Assembly: GCF_029837695.1 (NCBI RefSeq)
Contig: NZ_JAOEEA010000004.1
Coordinates: 186,001-250,000 of the forward strand
DNA: 64,000 bases
Direction of reading: 5' to 3'
Origin: Pseudomonas sp. GD04019
GTDB taxonomy: Bacteria > Pseudomonadota > Gammaproteobacteria > Pseudomonadales > Pseudomonadaceae
Part shown: positions 29,434 to 41,151 of the stretch, piece after piece
Layout of the letters: every line of letters begins with the position of its first letter
Numbering within the stretch: position 1 is the stretch's first letter
Program-made: the position numbers and the translations under genes
The notes under the pieces: generated by a model
Told to the model about the DNA's origin: nothing
Seen by the model: only the letters and a program-made list of their open reading frames with translations
Databases searched by the model: none

Positions 29434-31626
29434 TCAGGCGGCCTTGGCCTGGGCGATTTCGGCCGGGCCCTTCTGCAGATGCGCGACCAGGGTGCGCAGC
29501 GGCGCCAGCTGGCGGCAGATCAGACCGAGCTGTACCTGTACCAGGCGGTGGCCCTCGTCCATCTCCTCGGGCAGCTGCTCCAGCTCCTCGGCCAGGGCCT
29601 GGTCGGCCTCGTCGTACACGGCTACCGGGGTGCCGGTCTGCAGGCCCGTGGCGATGGCGTCGAGGCTCTGGCTGATATGCGCCACGGCGCGGTCGTGCAG
29701 GGCGTCGCTGGCGTCGTCGGCCAGGGTCGCGCGGTGTGCGCCGAGGGCCGAGAGGTAGCTGAGCAGGGTGTGCGACAGCACCAGGAAGCGGAAGCCGGTC
29801 TCGGCATCCTTCCGGAAATGGCCGGGCTCCAGCAGCATGTTGGACAGGGTGGTGGACAGCGCCGCGTCGGCGTTGTGCGCGTTGCGCCGGGCCAGTCGGT
29901 AGCTCAGGTCGTCACGGGCGCCGGACTCGTACTGCTGCATGATCTGCAGCAGGTAGCGGCTGTTGCTGCTCAGGGTGCTGGCCAGCACTTGGTTGAGCTT
30001 GCGGCCCTGCCAGTCGGGCAGAATGAAGAACACCGCGAGGCCGGCGATCACCGTGCCCAGCACGGTATCCACCAGGCGCGGCCAGAGCAGGGTGTAGGCG
30101 TCGCTGATCTGGTTGAAGCACAGCACCACGACCAGGGTCATGGCGGTGGTGGCCAGGGTGTAGCGGTCGACCCGGTTGGTGAAGAAGATCACCCCGGCGG
30201 CCACGGCGATCAGCGATTGCAGCAGTGGATCGGGGAACAGGCGGATCAGCGCCCAACCCAGTACCAGGCCGATCAGCGTACCGCTGACCCGCTGCACCAG
30301 GCGCAGGCGGGTGGCGCCATAGCTGGGGCGGCAGACGAACAGGGTGGTGAGCAGGATCCAGTAGCCCTGTTGCGGGTGAATCCAGTGCAGCAGGCCGTAG
30401 CCGGCGAGCAGGGCGGCGGACAGGCGCAGGGCGTGGCGGAACACCAGGCTGGTGGGGGTGAAGTGCTGGCGCAGGCGCTCGAAGGCTTCCTTGAGGGTCT
30501 GCGGCGAGCGATCGAGCAGGCTGCTGTCCTGCTCGTCGGCCAGGGCGTCCGGGTTGCTGGCGCTGGACAGCTTGCGTTCCAGGCTGGCGAGGTTGTCGGC
30601 CAGGGCACCGAGCGAGCGCAGCAGGCGGCGCCAGGCCGGGTTGTGCTGCTCGCGCAGGAAGGTCATGGAGGCATCGAGGTCGGCCATGGCCTGGCTGTTG
30701 TCGTTGTAGTCGAACGGCTGGCGCAGGCGGATGGCCCGGCCCAATGCCTGGCAGGCCTTGCCCTGCTGGCTGAGCAGACGGCCGCAACGGAACATCACGT
30801 CGCTGTGGAAGAAGGCTTCGGCCAGGGCGTTGTACGGGTAGTGCGAGGAGCTGGCGCGCTCGTGGATGTCCTGGGCGATGAAGTACAGCTTGAGGTAGCG
30901 GTTGGTCTTCTGCCCGCTGCGCTTGCGGCTCATGCGGTTGAGGATGATGTCCTTGGCCAGGTTCAGCGCCGTCACCACCCGACCATTCTGCCGTGCCAGT
31001 TCCAGGCGCCGCGCCTCGATATCCAGCTGCCGGATCGGCTCGAACAGCGAGGCCTTCAGGCGCAGGTAGGCGCCCAGCTCCTCGAACACCCGCGCCAGCG
31101 CCTGCTGCACCGGTTGCTGGCTGAACAGTGCGCTCCAGATGATGCCGAGCAGGCCGTACCAGGCGGCGCCGGCGATCAGCAGCAGCGGCTCCTGCCAGAA
31201 GATCCCGGCCTGGCCGCCACGGTGCTCCAGGCCGATGGCGGTGTAGATCGCCAGGATCAGGGTGGCCTGGGCCACCGCCGCGTAGCGTTCGCCGATGCCG
31301 CCGAGCAGGGTCATGGCGAAGGCCGCCAGGGCCAGCCCCGCGCCGAACAGCCAGGGCATGGGGAACAGCAGCTGCACCGCGCTGGCGGTGGCGCCGAAGC
31401 ACAGCAGGGTGACCAGCAACCCCTGGGCGCGCCCGCGCCAGTGATCGTCGTTCTCGGCCAGGGCGCTGGCGATGCAGCCGAGGAACAGCGGGATGACCAG
31501 GGCGATCCGCTCCAGGTACCAGCACAGGGCCATGGCGCCGGCCAGGGCGATGAATACCCGCACACCGTAGGTGAATTTCTCGCGCGCCCAGAGCTGGCGC
31601 AGGGTGTGCTTGAACGATGAGGGCAT
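29434..31626 (-). CDS. FUSC-family inner-membrane protein, YccS type
   Basis: A 730-residue protein with two blocks of TM helices (about residues 20–180 and 390–520) and two large cytoplasmic parts, the repeated layout of YccS/YhfK and aromatic-acid-exporter (AaeB) relatives. Segments FIALAGAMALCWYLERIALVIP and the second block's GYWILLTTLFVCRPSYGAT are recognisable. Start MPSSFKHTLRQLW at 31626 is chosen over an upstream Met that adds 24 non-conserved residues. Substrate unknown; no membrane-fusion partner adjacent. Confidence 0.85.
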   Translation of the reverse strand: MPSSFKHTLRQLWAREKFTYGVRVFIALAGAMALCWYLERIALVIPLFLGCIASALAENDDHWRGRAQGLLVTLLCFGATASAVQLLFPMPWLFGAGLALAAFAMTLLGGIGERYAAVAQATLILAIYTAIGLEHRGGQAGIFWQEPLLLIAGAAWYGLLGIIWSALFSQQPVQQALARVFEELGAYLRLKASLFEPIRQLDIEARRLELARQNGRVVTALNLAKDIILNRMSRKRSGQKTNRYLKLYFIAQDIHERASSSHYPYNALAEAFFHSDVMFRCGRLLSQQGKACQALGRAIRLRQPFDYNDNSQAMADLDASMTFLREQHNPAWRRLLRSLGALADNLASLERKLSSASNPDALADEQDSSLLDRSPQTLKEAFERLRQHFTPTSLVFRHALRLSAALLAGYGLLHWIHPQQGYWILLTTLFVCRPSYGATRLRLVQRVSGTLIGLVLGWALIRLFPDPLLQSLIAVAAGVIFFTNRVDRYTLATTAMTLVVVLCFNQISDAYTLLWPRLVDTVLGTVIAGLAVFFILPDWQGRKLNQVLASTLSSNSRYLLQIMQQYESGARDDLSYRLARRNAHNADAALSTTLSNMLLEPGHFRKDAETGFRFLVLSHTLLSYLSALGAHRATLADDASDALHDRAVAHISQSLDAIATGLQTGTPVAVYDEADQALAEELEQLPEEMDEGHRLVQVQLGLICRQLAPLRTLVAHLQKGPAEIAQAKAA

Positions 31627-31739
31627 GGGCGAACGGCTACCCGCCAGGAAATGGGTTGGTGTGCCGAGAGACGGCACCAGGTGCTGACGAGGCACCATTT
31701 TATTGACCTTTCGTTCAGAGGATAGCCCGCGGGTGCGGC

Positions 31740-31766
31740 AACGAAAACGGGCCCCTTGGGGCCCGT
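31740..31766 (-). terminator. Terminator of ntrC
   Basis: Perfect stem ACGGGCCCC / GGGGCCCGT with TT between, 22 nt past the ntrC stop, followed in the minus direction by TTTTCGTT. Confidence 0.8.
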
Positions 31767-31787
31767 CTGGTTCAGCGCTGGCGGCGA

Positions 31788-33217
<1,430 letters not shown>

Positions 33218-33221
<4 letters not shown>

Positions 33222-34300
33222 GACGGTGTGGCTCCTTGGTCCAGGGGCAGGAAGATCGAGAACACGGTATGGCCCGGGTGGCTCTCGCATTCGATCAGGC
33301 CCTGGTGCTGACTGATGATGTTCTGGGTGATGGCCAGGCCCAGGCCGGTGCCGTCGGGGCGGCCGCTGACCATGGGGTAGAAGATGGTTTCCTGCAGCTC
33401 CGGCGGGATGCCCGGGCCGTTGTCGATGATCTCCATCTTCACCACCAGGCGATGGCGGGTGTGGCCGATGGTGAACTGGCGCAGGGTGCGGGTGCGCAGG
33501 CTGATGCGGCCCAGGCGCAGGTCGCTCTGGCTGGACAGCGCCTGCAGGGCGTTGCGCACGATGTTGAGAATGGCCTGGATCAGCTGCTCGCGGTCGATCA
33601 GCAGGTCGGGGATGCTCGGGTCGTAGTCGCGCACCAGGGTGATGCTGCCCTGGGCCTCGGCCTCGATCAGGCTGGCGACGCGCTCGAGCACCTCGTGGAT
33701 GTTGGTCATCGCCAGCGACGGCAGCTTGTTCGAGCCGAGCATACGGTCCACGAGATTTCTCAGGCGGTCGGCCTCCTCGATGATCACGTTGGTGTAATCC
33801 TTGAGGCTCTCTTCCGGCAACTCGCGGGCCAGTAGCTGAGCCGCGCCGCGGATGCCGCCGAGGGGATTCTTGATCTCGTGGGCCAGGCCGCGAACCAGCA
33901 GCTTGGTGGTTTCCTGCTTGGACAGCTGCGCCTCTTCCTTGGTGATGCGCAGCAGGCGGTCGCGCGGGTGCACTTCCAGCAGCAGCAGGGTCTGGCTGCG
34001 GTTGAGGATCGGCGTCACCGCGTAGTCGACGGTGATGGTCTGGCCGGCCAGCGAAGTCAGCATCGCCTCGCGCTTGGTAAAGGGGTGAGCGTGCTCGACC
34101 GCCTGGCGCAGCGAGCTGAGCGCTTCCGGTGACTCGGTGAACAGTTCGCTGATGAACTGACCATGGCTGCGCTGGCCGCTCACCGCCAGCAACATCTCGG
34201 CGGCCGGGTTCATGTACTCCAGGCGCAGCTCGGCGTTGAGCAGAATGGTCGCGGTGGTCAGGTTGTCCAGCAGTAGGCGGTGCAGCGCGTCGTTGATCAT
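33218..34300 (-). CDS. ntrB: Nitrogen-regulation sensor kinase/phosphatase NtrB
   Basis: A 360-residue cytosolic two-component kinase. PAS domain about residues 5–115; H-box LAHEIKNPLGGIRGAAQL with the phosphorylated His; N-box NIVRNALQAL and GTGLGLAITQNI in the ATPase domain. Under PII control it phosphorylates or dephosphorylates NtrC. Start MINDALHRLL at 34300 matches family N-termini. A 4-nt overlap couples translation to ntrC. Confidence 0.96.
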
Positions 34301-34467
34301 GGCAGGTCTGGGTCCCGGCGATGGGCTGGAAAATGCAAAAAGCAAACCAAGGCCCTGAAAAGACGCGTATCTCTGCCAGCAACCGCCCTTCAGGCTGCGT
34401 TTCGGCGCAGCCGGCGCGGTCGTCGATGAACCAAAACGGGGAGAGTATAGAAATCAGTGCAGGCTAA

Positions 34468-34484
34468 TGCATCAATATGGTGCA
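34468..34484. promoter_or_regulatory. NtrC-like site upstream of ntrBC
   Basis: TGCATC-N5-GGTGCA, 11 of 12 matches to the NtrC consensus, 168 bp upstream of ntrB. A TATACT -10 candidate lies on the minus strand at 34444–34449 just downstream, so NtrC bound here would overlap a sigma-70 promoter, as in autoregulation of glnL in enterics. Confidence 0.5.
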
Positions 34485-34497
34485 TTGGCAGGCGCGA

Positions 34498-35121
34498 TCA
34501 GATGAAGGGAATCAGGGGAATGTCTTTCGGTGGGTCTTTCGGCTTGTCTTCGATCGGACATTCCGGGCGTACGCCCCAGTCTTTTTTCTTGCAGGGGTTG
34601 GCATTGCGCTTTTCGGCAAGGGAGATGCGCTTCATATGAAAAGGCTGGCTTGGGGTGCGTTCGACGATGCGGCCATGGGCGTCGATTATCTCCACCGAAA
34701 TCTGATGGGTGCCACGGTCGACGTTCTCCAAGGGGAACACTGGGCTGCGTCCCGCTTCGCTGGCAGGCTTTCCATCCATGATCAAACGGAAGTTGTGGCC
34801 GGCATGCAGGCCGGGCTCGACGGATGCGCTGACGATCAGATTGCCGGTCATCTCGCGAATGGTCGCGTCCGGCTCGGGTACCAGGATGCGCAGTACCTGA
34901 TAGCTGGGCTCCTTGGGTAGCGCTTCAGGCGGGGGCGCGGATGGCGGCGTCTGTGTGGCGGACATCGCATTGGAGGGCGCCAGTTCGATTCGCTCGGCCT
35001 GCTCCGATTGCGGCTGGTCAGTGAACACCCTGTTGCCGTCCGCGTCAATGTAGGTATAGACCCCGGCCTGGACAGTGAAGCAGGCTAGGCCGAGCGCCAG
35101 GCATAACAGCAGACGATTCAT
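34498..35121 (-). CDS. Secreted DUF4124-domain protein (paralogue 1)
   Basis: A 207-residue protein with a signal peptide (ends FTVQA) followed by the short DUF4124 motif VYTYIDADGNRVFTDQPQ. Then a Pro-rich linker and a C-terminal beta-sandwich-like region (about 80–175: NLIVSASVEPGLHAGHNFRLIMDG). The last 30 residues are basic/Pro-rich with two Cys. It shares its architecture with the gene immediately downstream in map order (35134–35694). Role unknown, probably periplasmic. Confidence 0.82.
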   Translation of the reverse strand: MNRLLLCLALGLACFTVQAGVYTYIDADGNRVFTDQPQSEQAERIELAPSNAMSATQTPPSAPPPEALPKEPSYQVLRILVPEPDATIREMTGNLIVSASVEPGLHAGHNFRLIMDGKPASEAGRSPVFPLENVDRGTHQISVEIIDAHGRIVERTPSQPFHMKRISLAEKRNANPCKKKDWGVRPECPIEDKPKDPPKDIPLIPFI

Positions 35122-35133
35122 GGAGGCCTTCGA

Positions 35134-35694
35134 TCAGGTGGCTGGTCTGGGAGCGGGTTTTGGAGGGGTTGGTTTCGCGCGCGCCGGGCTGTTCACGCTG
35201 ATGCGCTGCACAGTGAAGGTCACTGCCGCGCTCTGCTGAATTTGCCGCTCGCCGCTGACTATCTCTACCGCGAGGCTGTGTTCGCCGCGGTCGACATTGG
35301 TGAGTTGCAGGCGTGGCACGTTGCTCGGCTGGCCATAAGGCTGGCCGTCTAGCAGTAGGCGGAATCGGTGGCCGGGCGCCAGGCGTGGTTTGATATTCAC
35401 GCCAACGCTGAAGGTACCGTTGTTGGCGCGGAGCGCTTCATCGTTGGGAACATCGGTCAGGTTCAGTTCGCTGTAGGGCGGCTGATCGCTGGCGGGCTGT
35501 TCGGGCTGTTCCGTCACCACCGGCTTCTGCGCTTCTACCGTATTGGCCGGCGGCAACTCGACGGACTCCGTTGCCTGGCCTTCCGGCGGCTGGTTGGTGA
35601 ATACGGTATTGCCGTTGGAGTCGGTGTACTTGTAGATCTGCGCGGCGGCCGGCAGGGCCAGGGTGCAGAGCAGGCAGGCGGTGAGCAGGCGCAT
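35134..35694 (-). CDS. Secreted DUF4124-domain protein (paralogue 2)
   Basis: A 186-residue protein, signal ending LPAAAQ, then IYKYTDSNGNTVFTNQPPEG (DUF4124) and a C-terminal domain whose segment GHRFRLLLDGQPY aligns with GHNFRLIMDGKP of the neighbour; both continue NVDRGxHxxxVEI. The two genes are therefore a tandem duplication, with a 12-bp gap, lying between ntrB and glnA. Start MRLLTACLL at 35694 is chosen because the signal peptide starts there. Confidence 0.82.
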   Translation of the reverse strand: MRLLTACLLCTLALPAAAQIYKYTDSNGNTVFTNQPPEGQATESVELPPANTVEAQKPVVTEQPEQPASDQPPYSELNLTDVPNDEALRANNGTFSVGVNIKPRLAPGHRFRLLLDGQPYGQPSNVPRLQLTNVDRGEHSLAVEIVSGERQIQQSAAVTFTVQRISVNSPARAKPTPPKPAPRPAT

Positions 35695-35859
35695 CGGTAG
35701 GCTCCTGAATGATCCTGCGGCAAGGGTTGCACCGCTTGGCGCCTCTGGCAAGTCTGCACGACGCCATGCGTGGCGTGGCGCAAGAAATAGTAGGGGCAAT
35801 TGTTAGTCGCGCCCTCAACTCAGGGCTCTGGTGGGCTCCGCCATGAAATCTCAGGGCAC

Positions 35860-35887
35860 AAAAAAGGCCTCCCGAAGGAGGCCTCTT
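35860..35887 (-). terminator. Rho-independent terminator of glnA
   Basis: AGGCCTCC, CGAA loop, GGAGGCCT, followed on the minus strand by five or more T, about 33 nt past the glnA stop. Confidence 0.93.
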
Positions 35888-35919
35888 TCAAGCGAGCCGT
35901 GTGAGCGGCCGGCGCTGGA

Positions 35920-37326
35920 TCAGACGCTGTAGTACAGGTCGTATTCCAGCGGGTGCACGAAGGTGCGCACCTTGATTTCTTCTTCCGATTTCAGCTCGAT
36001 GTAGGCATCGATGAAGTCGTCGGAGAACACGCCGCCCTTGGTCAGGAAGGCGCGGCCCTTGTCCAGCTCTTCCAGGGCTTCTTTCAGGCTGCCGCAAACC
36101 TGCGGGATTTCCTTGGCCTCTTCCGGCGGCAGGTCATACAGGTTCTTGTCGGCGGCATCGCCGGGGTGGATCTTGTTCTGGATACCGTCCAGGCCGGCCA
36201 TCAGCAGAGCGGCGAAGGCCAGGTACGGGTTGGCAGCCGGATCCGGGAAGCGCGCTTCGATGCGGCGGGCTTTCGGGCTGGAAACGTACGGGATGCGGAT
36301 CGAGGCGGAACGGTTGCGAGCCGAGTAGGCCAGCATGACCGGAGCTTCGAAGCCCGGGACCAGACGCTTGTAGGAGTTGGTCGACGGGTTGGTGAAGCCG
36401 TTCAGGGCCTTGCCGTGCTTGATGATGCCGCCGATGAAGTACAGGGCGGTGTCGGACAGGCCGGCATAGCCTTCACCAGCGAAGGTGTTCTTGCCGTCTT
36501 TGGCGATCGACAGGTGCACGTGCATGCCCGAGCCGTTGTCGCCGTACAGCGGCTTCGGCATGAAGGTGGCGGTTTTGCCGTAGGCATCGGCCACGTTGTG
36601 CACGCAGTACTTCAGGGTCTGAACTTCGTCAGCCTTGTTGACCAGGGTGTTGAACTTCACACCGATCTCGTTCTGGCCGGCAGTCGCCACTTCGTGGTGG
36701 TGAACTTCGATGACCAGGCCCATTTCTTCCATGGCATTACACATGGCAGTACGGATTTCGTGGTCGTGGTCGCACGGCGGAACCGGGAAGTAACCACCTT
36801 TGACGGCCGGGCGGTGGCCCTTGTTGCCGGACTCGACGTCGGCGTCGGTCATCCAGGAGCCTTGCTCGGAGTAGATCTTGAACATGGAGCCGGAGATGTC
36901 GGACTTGAACTTCACTTCGTCGAAGATGAAGAACTCCGGCTCCGGGCCGACGAATACGGTGTCACCGATACCGGTGGTCTTCAGGTATTCCTCGGCGCGC
37001 TTGGCGATGGAGCGCGGGTCGCGGTCGTAGCCTTGCATGGTGCTCGGCTCGATGATGTCGCAGACCAGGATCAGGGTCGGCTCTTCGGTGAACGGGTCCA
37101 GGACGGCGGTGTCGTCGACCGGCAGCAGGATCATGTCGGAGGCTTCGATGCCTTTCCAGCCATGGATGGACGAGCCGTCGAACATCTTGCCGACTTCGAA
37201 GAAGTCTTCGTCCAGAGCGTCACGGGCCGGCATGGTCACGTGGTGTTGCTTGCCTTTGGTGTCGGTGAAGCGCAGGTCAACCCACTTCACGTCGTGTTCT
37301 TTAATCAGTTGAATCGACTTCGACAT
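35920..37326 (-). CDS. glnA: Glutamine synthetase, type I
   Basis: A 468-residue dodecameric GSI that fixes ammonia onto glutamate. Seen: [16 protein letters not shown] near the N-terminus, ATP-site segment [10 protein letters not shown] (written here as [11 protein letters not shown]), and the adenylylation loop NLYDLPPEE with its Tyr at about residue 397, so GlnE control is expected. Start [15 protein letters not shown] at 37326. A sigma-54 promoter and two NtrC sites lie upstream. Confidence 0.98.
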   Translation of the reverse strand: MSKSIQLIKEHDVKWVDLRFTDTKGKQHHVTMPARDALDEDFFEVGKMFDGSSIHGWKGIEASDMILLPVDDTAVLDPFTEEPTLILVCDIIEPSTMQGYDRDPRSIAKRAEEYLKTTGIGDTVFVGPEPEFFIFDEVKFKSDISGSMFKIYSEQGSWMTDADVESGNKGHRPAVKGGYFPVPPCDHDHEIRTAMCNAMEEMGLVIEVHHHEVATAGQNEIGVKFNTLVNKADEVQTLKYCVHNVADAYGKTATFMPKPLYGDNGSGMHVHLSIAKDGKNTFAGEGYAGLSDTALYFIGGIIKHGKALNGFTNPSTNSYKRLVPGFEAPVMLAYSARNRSASIRIPYVSSPKARRIEARFPDPAANPYLAFAALLMAGLDGIQNKIHPGDAADKNLYDLPPEEAKEIPQVCGSLKEALEELDKGRAFLTKGGVFSDDFIDAYIELKSEEEIKVRTFVHPLEYDLYYSV

Positions 37327-37423
37327 GCTGTCCTCCAGGTGGATGGGGCCGGCTGAGCCAGCCTCCGAAATTAGGTGCAAAGCCGGGCGCGATAGTCGAC
37401 CAGGCTGGGCTGCCTCACAAGGG

Positions 37424-37439
37424 AGCAAATTGCATGCCA
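37424..37439 (-). promoter_or_regulatory. Sigma-54 promoter of glnA
   Basis: On the minus strand, TGGCAT-N5-TTGCT: 5 of 6 and 4 of 4 matches to TGGCAC-N5-TTGC with exact GG-N10-GC spacing. Predicted start at about 37413, giving an 87-nt leader. Confidence 0.75.
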
Positions 37440-37512
37440 GTGCCCCGGAATGGGTTGGAAGCCTGAAAGTCAGGGGCTGCGCGGCCTGGGTCGATTCTTT
37501 TAGCAGTTTTAT

Positions 37513-37527
37513 GCGCCGAGTTGGTGC
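37513..37527. promoter_or_regulatory. NtrC site, promoter-proximal, glnA
   Basis: GCGCC-N5-GGTGC, one mismatch to GCACC-N5-GGTGC. Its centre is about -107 from the predicted glnA start, close to the -108 of the E. coli glnA site. Confidence 0.6.
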
Positions 37528-37543
37528 AAATAAAATGCTGTTC

Positions 37544-37558
37544 GCACTTTTTTGGTGC
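37544..37558. promoter_or_regulatory. NtrC site, promoter-distal, glnA
   Basis: GCACT-N5-GGTGC, full match to the NtrC consensus GCACY-N5-GGTGC. Centre about -138, 31 bp (three helical turns) from the proximal site, as in E. coli (-140). Confidence 0.72.
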
Positions 37559-37591
37559 TGTATCTGGGCGAATATTGTTTTTGATCAAAGC

Positions 37592-37622
37592 TTGAGCAAT
37601 TTCCGCTATAATCCGCGCCCCT
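37592..37622 (+). promoter_or_regulatory. Sigma-70 promoter of thiI
   Basis: TATAAT at 37617–37622 with TTGAGC at 37592–37597; the 19-nt spacer is longer than ideal. Start near 37629, about 27 nt before the thiI ATG. Confidence 0.55.
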
Positions 37623-37655
37623 GTTTTTCGGTCTCTCGTCCGGCACCCGTTTTCC

Positions 37656-39113
37656 ATGAAGCTCATCGTCAAACCCTTCGCAGAAATCACCATCAAGAGC
37701 CGGCCGGTGCGCAAGCAGTTCATCCGCCAGCTGGCGAAGAATATTCGTACGGTGCTGCGTGACCTGGACCCCGAGCTGGAAGTGCAGGGCGAATGGGACA
37801 ACCTCGACCTGATCAGCCAGGTCAGCGAGCCGAAGGCGCAGGCCGAGATGTTCGCGCGCCTGTGCTGCACGCCGGGCATCGCCCACTTCCTCGAAGTGCA
37901 CGAATACCCCTATGTCGATTTCGACGACACCTTCGAGAAGTGCCGCGCGCACTTCGGTGCTCAGTTGCCCGGCAAGATCTTCGCCGTGCGCTGCAAGCGC
38001 GCCGGCAACACCCATGACTTCTCCTCGATGGAGCTGGCCAGCCATGTTGGCAGCCGCCTGCGTCGCGAGTGCGGGGCCGCCGGTATCGATCTCAAGCAGC
38101 CCGAGGCGGAAGTGCGCTTCGAGGTGCGCTACGACCGCCTGCTGATCATCCACGCCCAGCACGAAGGCCTGGGCGGTTACCCGCTGGGCTCCATCGAACA
38201 GACCCTGGTGCTGATGAGCGGCGGCTTCGACTCCACAGTCGCTGCCTACCAGATGATGCGTCGCGGCCTGCTCACCCACTTCTGCTTCTTCAACCTCGGT
38301 GGCCGTGCCCACGAGCTGGGCGTGATGGAAGTGGCCCACCATCTGTGGCAGAAGTTCGGCAGCTCGCACCGCGTACTGTTTATTAGCGTGCCGTTCGAGG
38401 AAGTGGTCGGCGAGATTCTCGGCAAGGTCGACAACAGCCAGATGGGCGTGGTGCTCAAGCGCATGATGCTGCGCGCCGCCAGCCGTATCGCCGCCGAGCT
38501 GAATATCGATGCGCTGGTCACCGGCGAGGCGATCAGCCAGGTGTCCAGCCAGACCCTGCCGAACCTCTCGGTGATCGATGCGGTCACCGACACCCTGGTA
38601 CTGCGCCCGCTGATCGCCGCGCACAAGCAGGACATCATCGACACCGCCACCGCCATCGGTACCGCCGAGTACGCCAAGAACATGCCCGAGTACTGCGGCG
38701 TGATCTCGGTGAACCCGACCACCCGCGCCAAGCCCGGTCGCATCGAACACGAGGAGAGCCACTTCGACATGACCATCCTCGAGCGCGCCCTGGAACGCGC
38801 GACGCGGGTGACCGTGGACAAGGTGATCGACGCCCTGGGCCAGGACCTGCAGGTCGAGGAAGTGCGCGAGGCCCTGGTCGGGCAGATCGTCATCGACATC
38901 CGCCACCCGGATGCCGCCGAGGACGAGCCGCTGCAGTTGCCCGGCATCGAGGTGCAGGCCCTGCCGTTCTACGCGCTGAACAACCGATTCAAGGAACTGG
39001 ATGAGAGCCGCCAGTACCTACTCTATTGCGACAAGGGTGTGATGAGCCGCCTGCACGCTCACCACCTGCTCAGCGAGGGGCATGCGAATGTTCGCGTCTA
39101 TCGCCCGCATTAA
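37656..39113 (+). CDS. thiI: tRNA 4-thiouridine synthase ThiI
   Basis: A 485-residue enzyme inserting sulfur into U8 of tRNAs and feeding thiamin thiazole synthesis. NFLD/THUMP region about residues 1–165; PP-loop [15 protein letters not shown] (about 186–200) adenylates the target; C-terminal rhodanese domain with persulfide Cys in [14 protein letters not shown], so the long ThiI form is present. Divergent from glnA. No unusual features. Confidence 0.96.
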   Translation: MKLIVKPFAEITIKSRPVRKQFIRQLAKNIRTVLRDLDPELEVQGEWDNLDLISQVSEPKAQAEMFARLCCTPGIAHFLEVHEYPYVDFDDTFEKCRAHFGAQLPGKIFAVRCKRAGNTHDFSSMELASHVGSRLRRECGAAGIDLKQPEAEVRFEVRYDRLLIIHAQHEGLGGYPLGSIEQTLVLMSGGFDSTVAAYQMMRRGLLTHFCFFNLGGRAHELGVMEVAHHLWQKFGSSHRVLFISVPFEEVVGEILGKVDNSQMGVVLKRMMLRAASRIAAELNIDALVTGEAISQVSSQTLPNLSVIDAVTDTLVLRPLIAAHKQDIIDTATAIGTAEYAKNMPEYCGVISVNPTTRAKPGRIEHEESHFDMTILERALERATRVTVDKVIDALGQDLQVEEVREALVGQIVIDIRHPDAAEDEPLQLPGIEVQALPFYALNNRFKELDESRQYLLYCDKGVMSRLHAHHLLSEGHANVRVYRPH

Positions 39114-39243
39114 GCGTGCAGGCCTGCTCGGTGGCAGCATCCGCCACCGGCCTCCCGACCGTCGCGCCGCGTAATCCCGAGTTCACAACGGCCAGGCAGA
39201 ATGCCGGGCCACAGCTTTCAGAATCATCAATCGAGACGACATC

Positions 39244-41061
39244 GTGATCGAAAAACTGCGCAACATCGCCATCATCGCCCACGTCGACCATGGCAAGACC
39301 ACCCTGGTAGACAAGCTGCTGAAGCTCTCCGGTACCCTCGACCGCAAAGAGGCGGAATCCGAGCGCGTGATGGACTCCAACGACCAGGAAAAAGAGCGTG
39401 GCATCACCATCCTGGCCAAGAACACCGCCATCAAGTGGAACGGCTACAACATCAACATCGTCGACACCCCCGGCCACGCCGACTTCGGCGGTGAAGTGGA
39501 GCGTGTGATGTCGATGGTCGACTCCGTACTGCTGGTGGTCGACGCCCAGGACGGTCCGATGCCGCAGACCCGCTTCGTGACCCAGAAGGCGTTCAAGGCC
39601 GGCCTGCGTCCGATCGTCGTGGTGAACAAGATCGACCGTCCGGGCGCGCGTCCTGACTGGGTCATCGACCAGATCTTCGACCTGTTCGACAACCTCGGCG
39701 CCACCGATGAGCAGCTCGACTTCCCGATCGTCTACGCCAGCGCCCTGAACGGCATCGCCGGCATGGACCACGAGAAGATGGACGACAACATGGACGCGCT
39801 GTTCCAGGCCATCATCGACCACGTACCGGTTCCGGACGTCGACGTCGACGGCCCGTTCCAGATGCAGATCTCCCAGCTGGACTACAACAGCTTCCTCGGC
39901 GTGATCGGCATCGGCCGTATCGCCCGTGGCCGCATCAAGACCAACACCCCGGTGGTGGCGATCAGCGACGACGGCACCAAGCGCAATGGCCGCGTGCTGA
40001 AGATCATGGGCCACTCCGGCCTGCAGCGCGTCGAAGTCGCCGAAGCCGAAGCCGGCGACATCGTCTGCGTCTCGGGCATGGACGAGCTGTTCATCTCCGA
40101 CACCCTGTGCGACCCGCAGAACGTCGAGGCCCGCCCGCCGCTGACCGTCGACCAGCCGACCGTGAGCATGACCTTCCAGGTCAACGACTCGCCGTTCGCC
40201 GGTAAAGAAGGCAAGTTCGTCACCAGCCGCAACATCAAGGACCGTCTGGACAAGGAACTGCTGCACAACGTCGCCCTGCGCGTCGAGGCCGGCGATTCCG
40301 CCGAGAAGTTCAAGGTCTCCGGCCGTGGCGAGCTGCACCTTTCCGTACTGATCGAAACCATGCGCCGCGAAGGCTTCGAGCTGGCCGTGGGCCGCCCGGA
40401 AGTGGTGATCATCGAGAAGGACGGCGTCAAGCAGGAGCCGTACGAGAACGTCACCATCGACATCGAAGAACAGCACCAGGGTCCGGTGATGGAGCAAATG
40501 GGTCTGCGCAAGGGCGACATGACCAACATGGTTCCGGATGGCAAGGGTCGTATCCGCCTGGAATACGTGATCCCGGCGCGCGGCCTGATCGGCTTCCGTA
40601 ACGCCTTCCTGACCATGACCTCGGGTACCGGCATCCTGACCTCCACCTTCGACCACTACGGTCCGGTGAAGGCCGGCGACGTCGCCCACCGCCAGAACGG
40701 CGTACTGGTCTCCATGGCCACCGGCACCGCGCTGACCTACTCCCTGGAAACCCTGCAGGACCGCGGCAAGCTGTTCCTGTCCCCGGGCGACGAAGTCTAT
40801 GAAGGCCAGCTGGCCGGCATCCACAGCCGCGACAACGACCTGGTGATCAACCCCACCAAGGCCAAGAAGCTCGACAACATGCGTGCTTCCGGCAAGGACG
40901 AGACCATCCAGCTGACCCCGGCGCTGAAGTTCACCCTGGAACAGGCTCTGGAGTTCATCGACGAAGACGAGCTGGTGGAAGTGACGCCGAAGTCGATCCG
41001 TCTGCGCAAGAAGATGCTCAACGAGAACGACCGCAAGCGCTACGAGCGCAGCAAGGTCTAA
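39244..41061 (+). CDS. typA: Ribosome-associated GTPase TypA/BipA
   Basis: A 605-residue translational GTPase. G1 [16 protein letters not shown]2 [14 protein letters not shown]3 [16 protein letters not shown]4 [12 protein letters not shown]; followed by EF-G-like domains. Starts at GTG 39244 ([11 protein letters not shown]); no stronger start is near. BipA aids ribosome assembly and stress translation, including at low temperature. Confidence 0.96.
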   Translation: MIEKLRNIAIIAHVDHGKTTLVDKLLKLSGTLDRKEAESERVMDSNDQEKERGITILAKNTAIKWNGYNINIVDTPGHADFGGEVERVMSMVDSVLLVVDAQDGPMPQTRFVTQKAFKAGLRPIVVVNKIDRPGARPDWVIDQIFDLFDNLGATDEQLDFPIVYASALNGIAGMDHEKMDDNMDALFQAIIDHVPVPDVDVDGPFQMQISQLDYNSFLGVIGIGRIARGRIKTNTPVVAISDDGTKRNGRVLKIMGHSGLQRVEVAEAEAGDIVCVSGMDELFISDTLCDPQNVEARPPLTVDQPTVSMTFQVNDSPFAGKEGKFVTSRNIKDRLDKELLHNVALRVEAGDSAEKFKVSGRGELHLSVLIETMRREGFELAVGRPEVVIIEKDGVKQEPYENVTIDIEEQHQGPVMEQMGLRKGDMTNMVPDGKGRIRLEYVIPARGLIGFRNAFLTMTSGTGILTSTFDHYGPVKAGDVAHRQNGVLVSMATGTALTYSLETLQDRGKLFLSPGDEVYEGQLAGIHSRDNDLVINPTKAKKLDNMRASGKDETIQLTPALKFTLEQALEFIDEDELVEVTPKSIRLRKKMLNENDRKRYERSKV

Positions 41062-41087
41062 CTCGACGCGACATCTGCGTTACGAGC

Positions 41088-41121
41088 AAAACCCCGCGAG
41101 AGTGATCTGGCGGGGTTTTTT
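41088..41121 (+). terminator. Rho-independent terminator of typA
   Basis: AAAACCCCGC and GCGGGGTTTT arms separated by a 12-nt loop, then additional T, 26 nt after the typA stop. The convergent gene at 41152 ends just beyond. Confidence 0.9.
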
Positions 41122-41151
41122 ATTGGCCAGTTGTACGAGCAGGCGAGCCCG

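Noticed and set aside
37432..37445. A second GG-N10-GC spacing on the minus strand near the glnA sigma-54 site
   Set aside because: Only the invariant dinucleotides match; the neighbouring TGGCAT-N5-TTGC at 37424–37439 fits the consensus much better.
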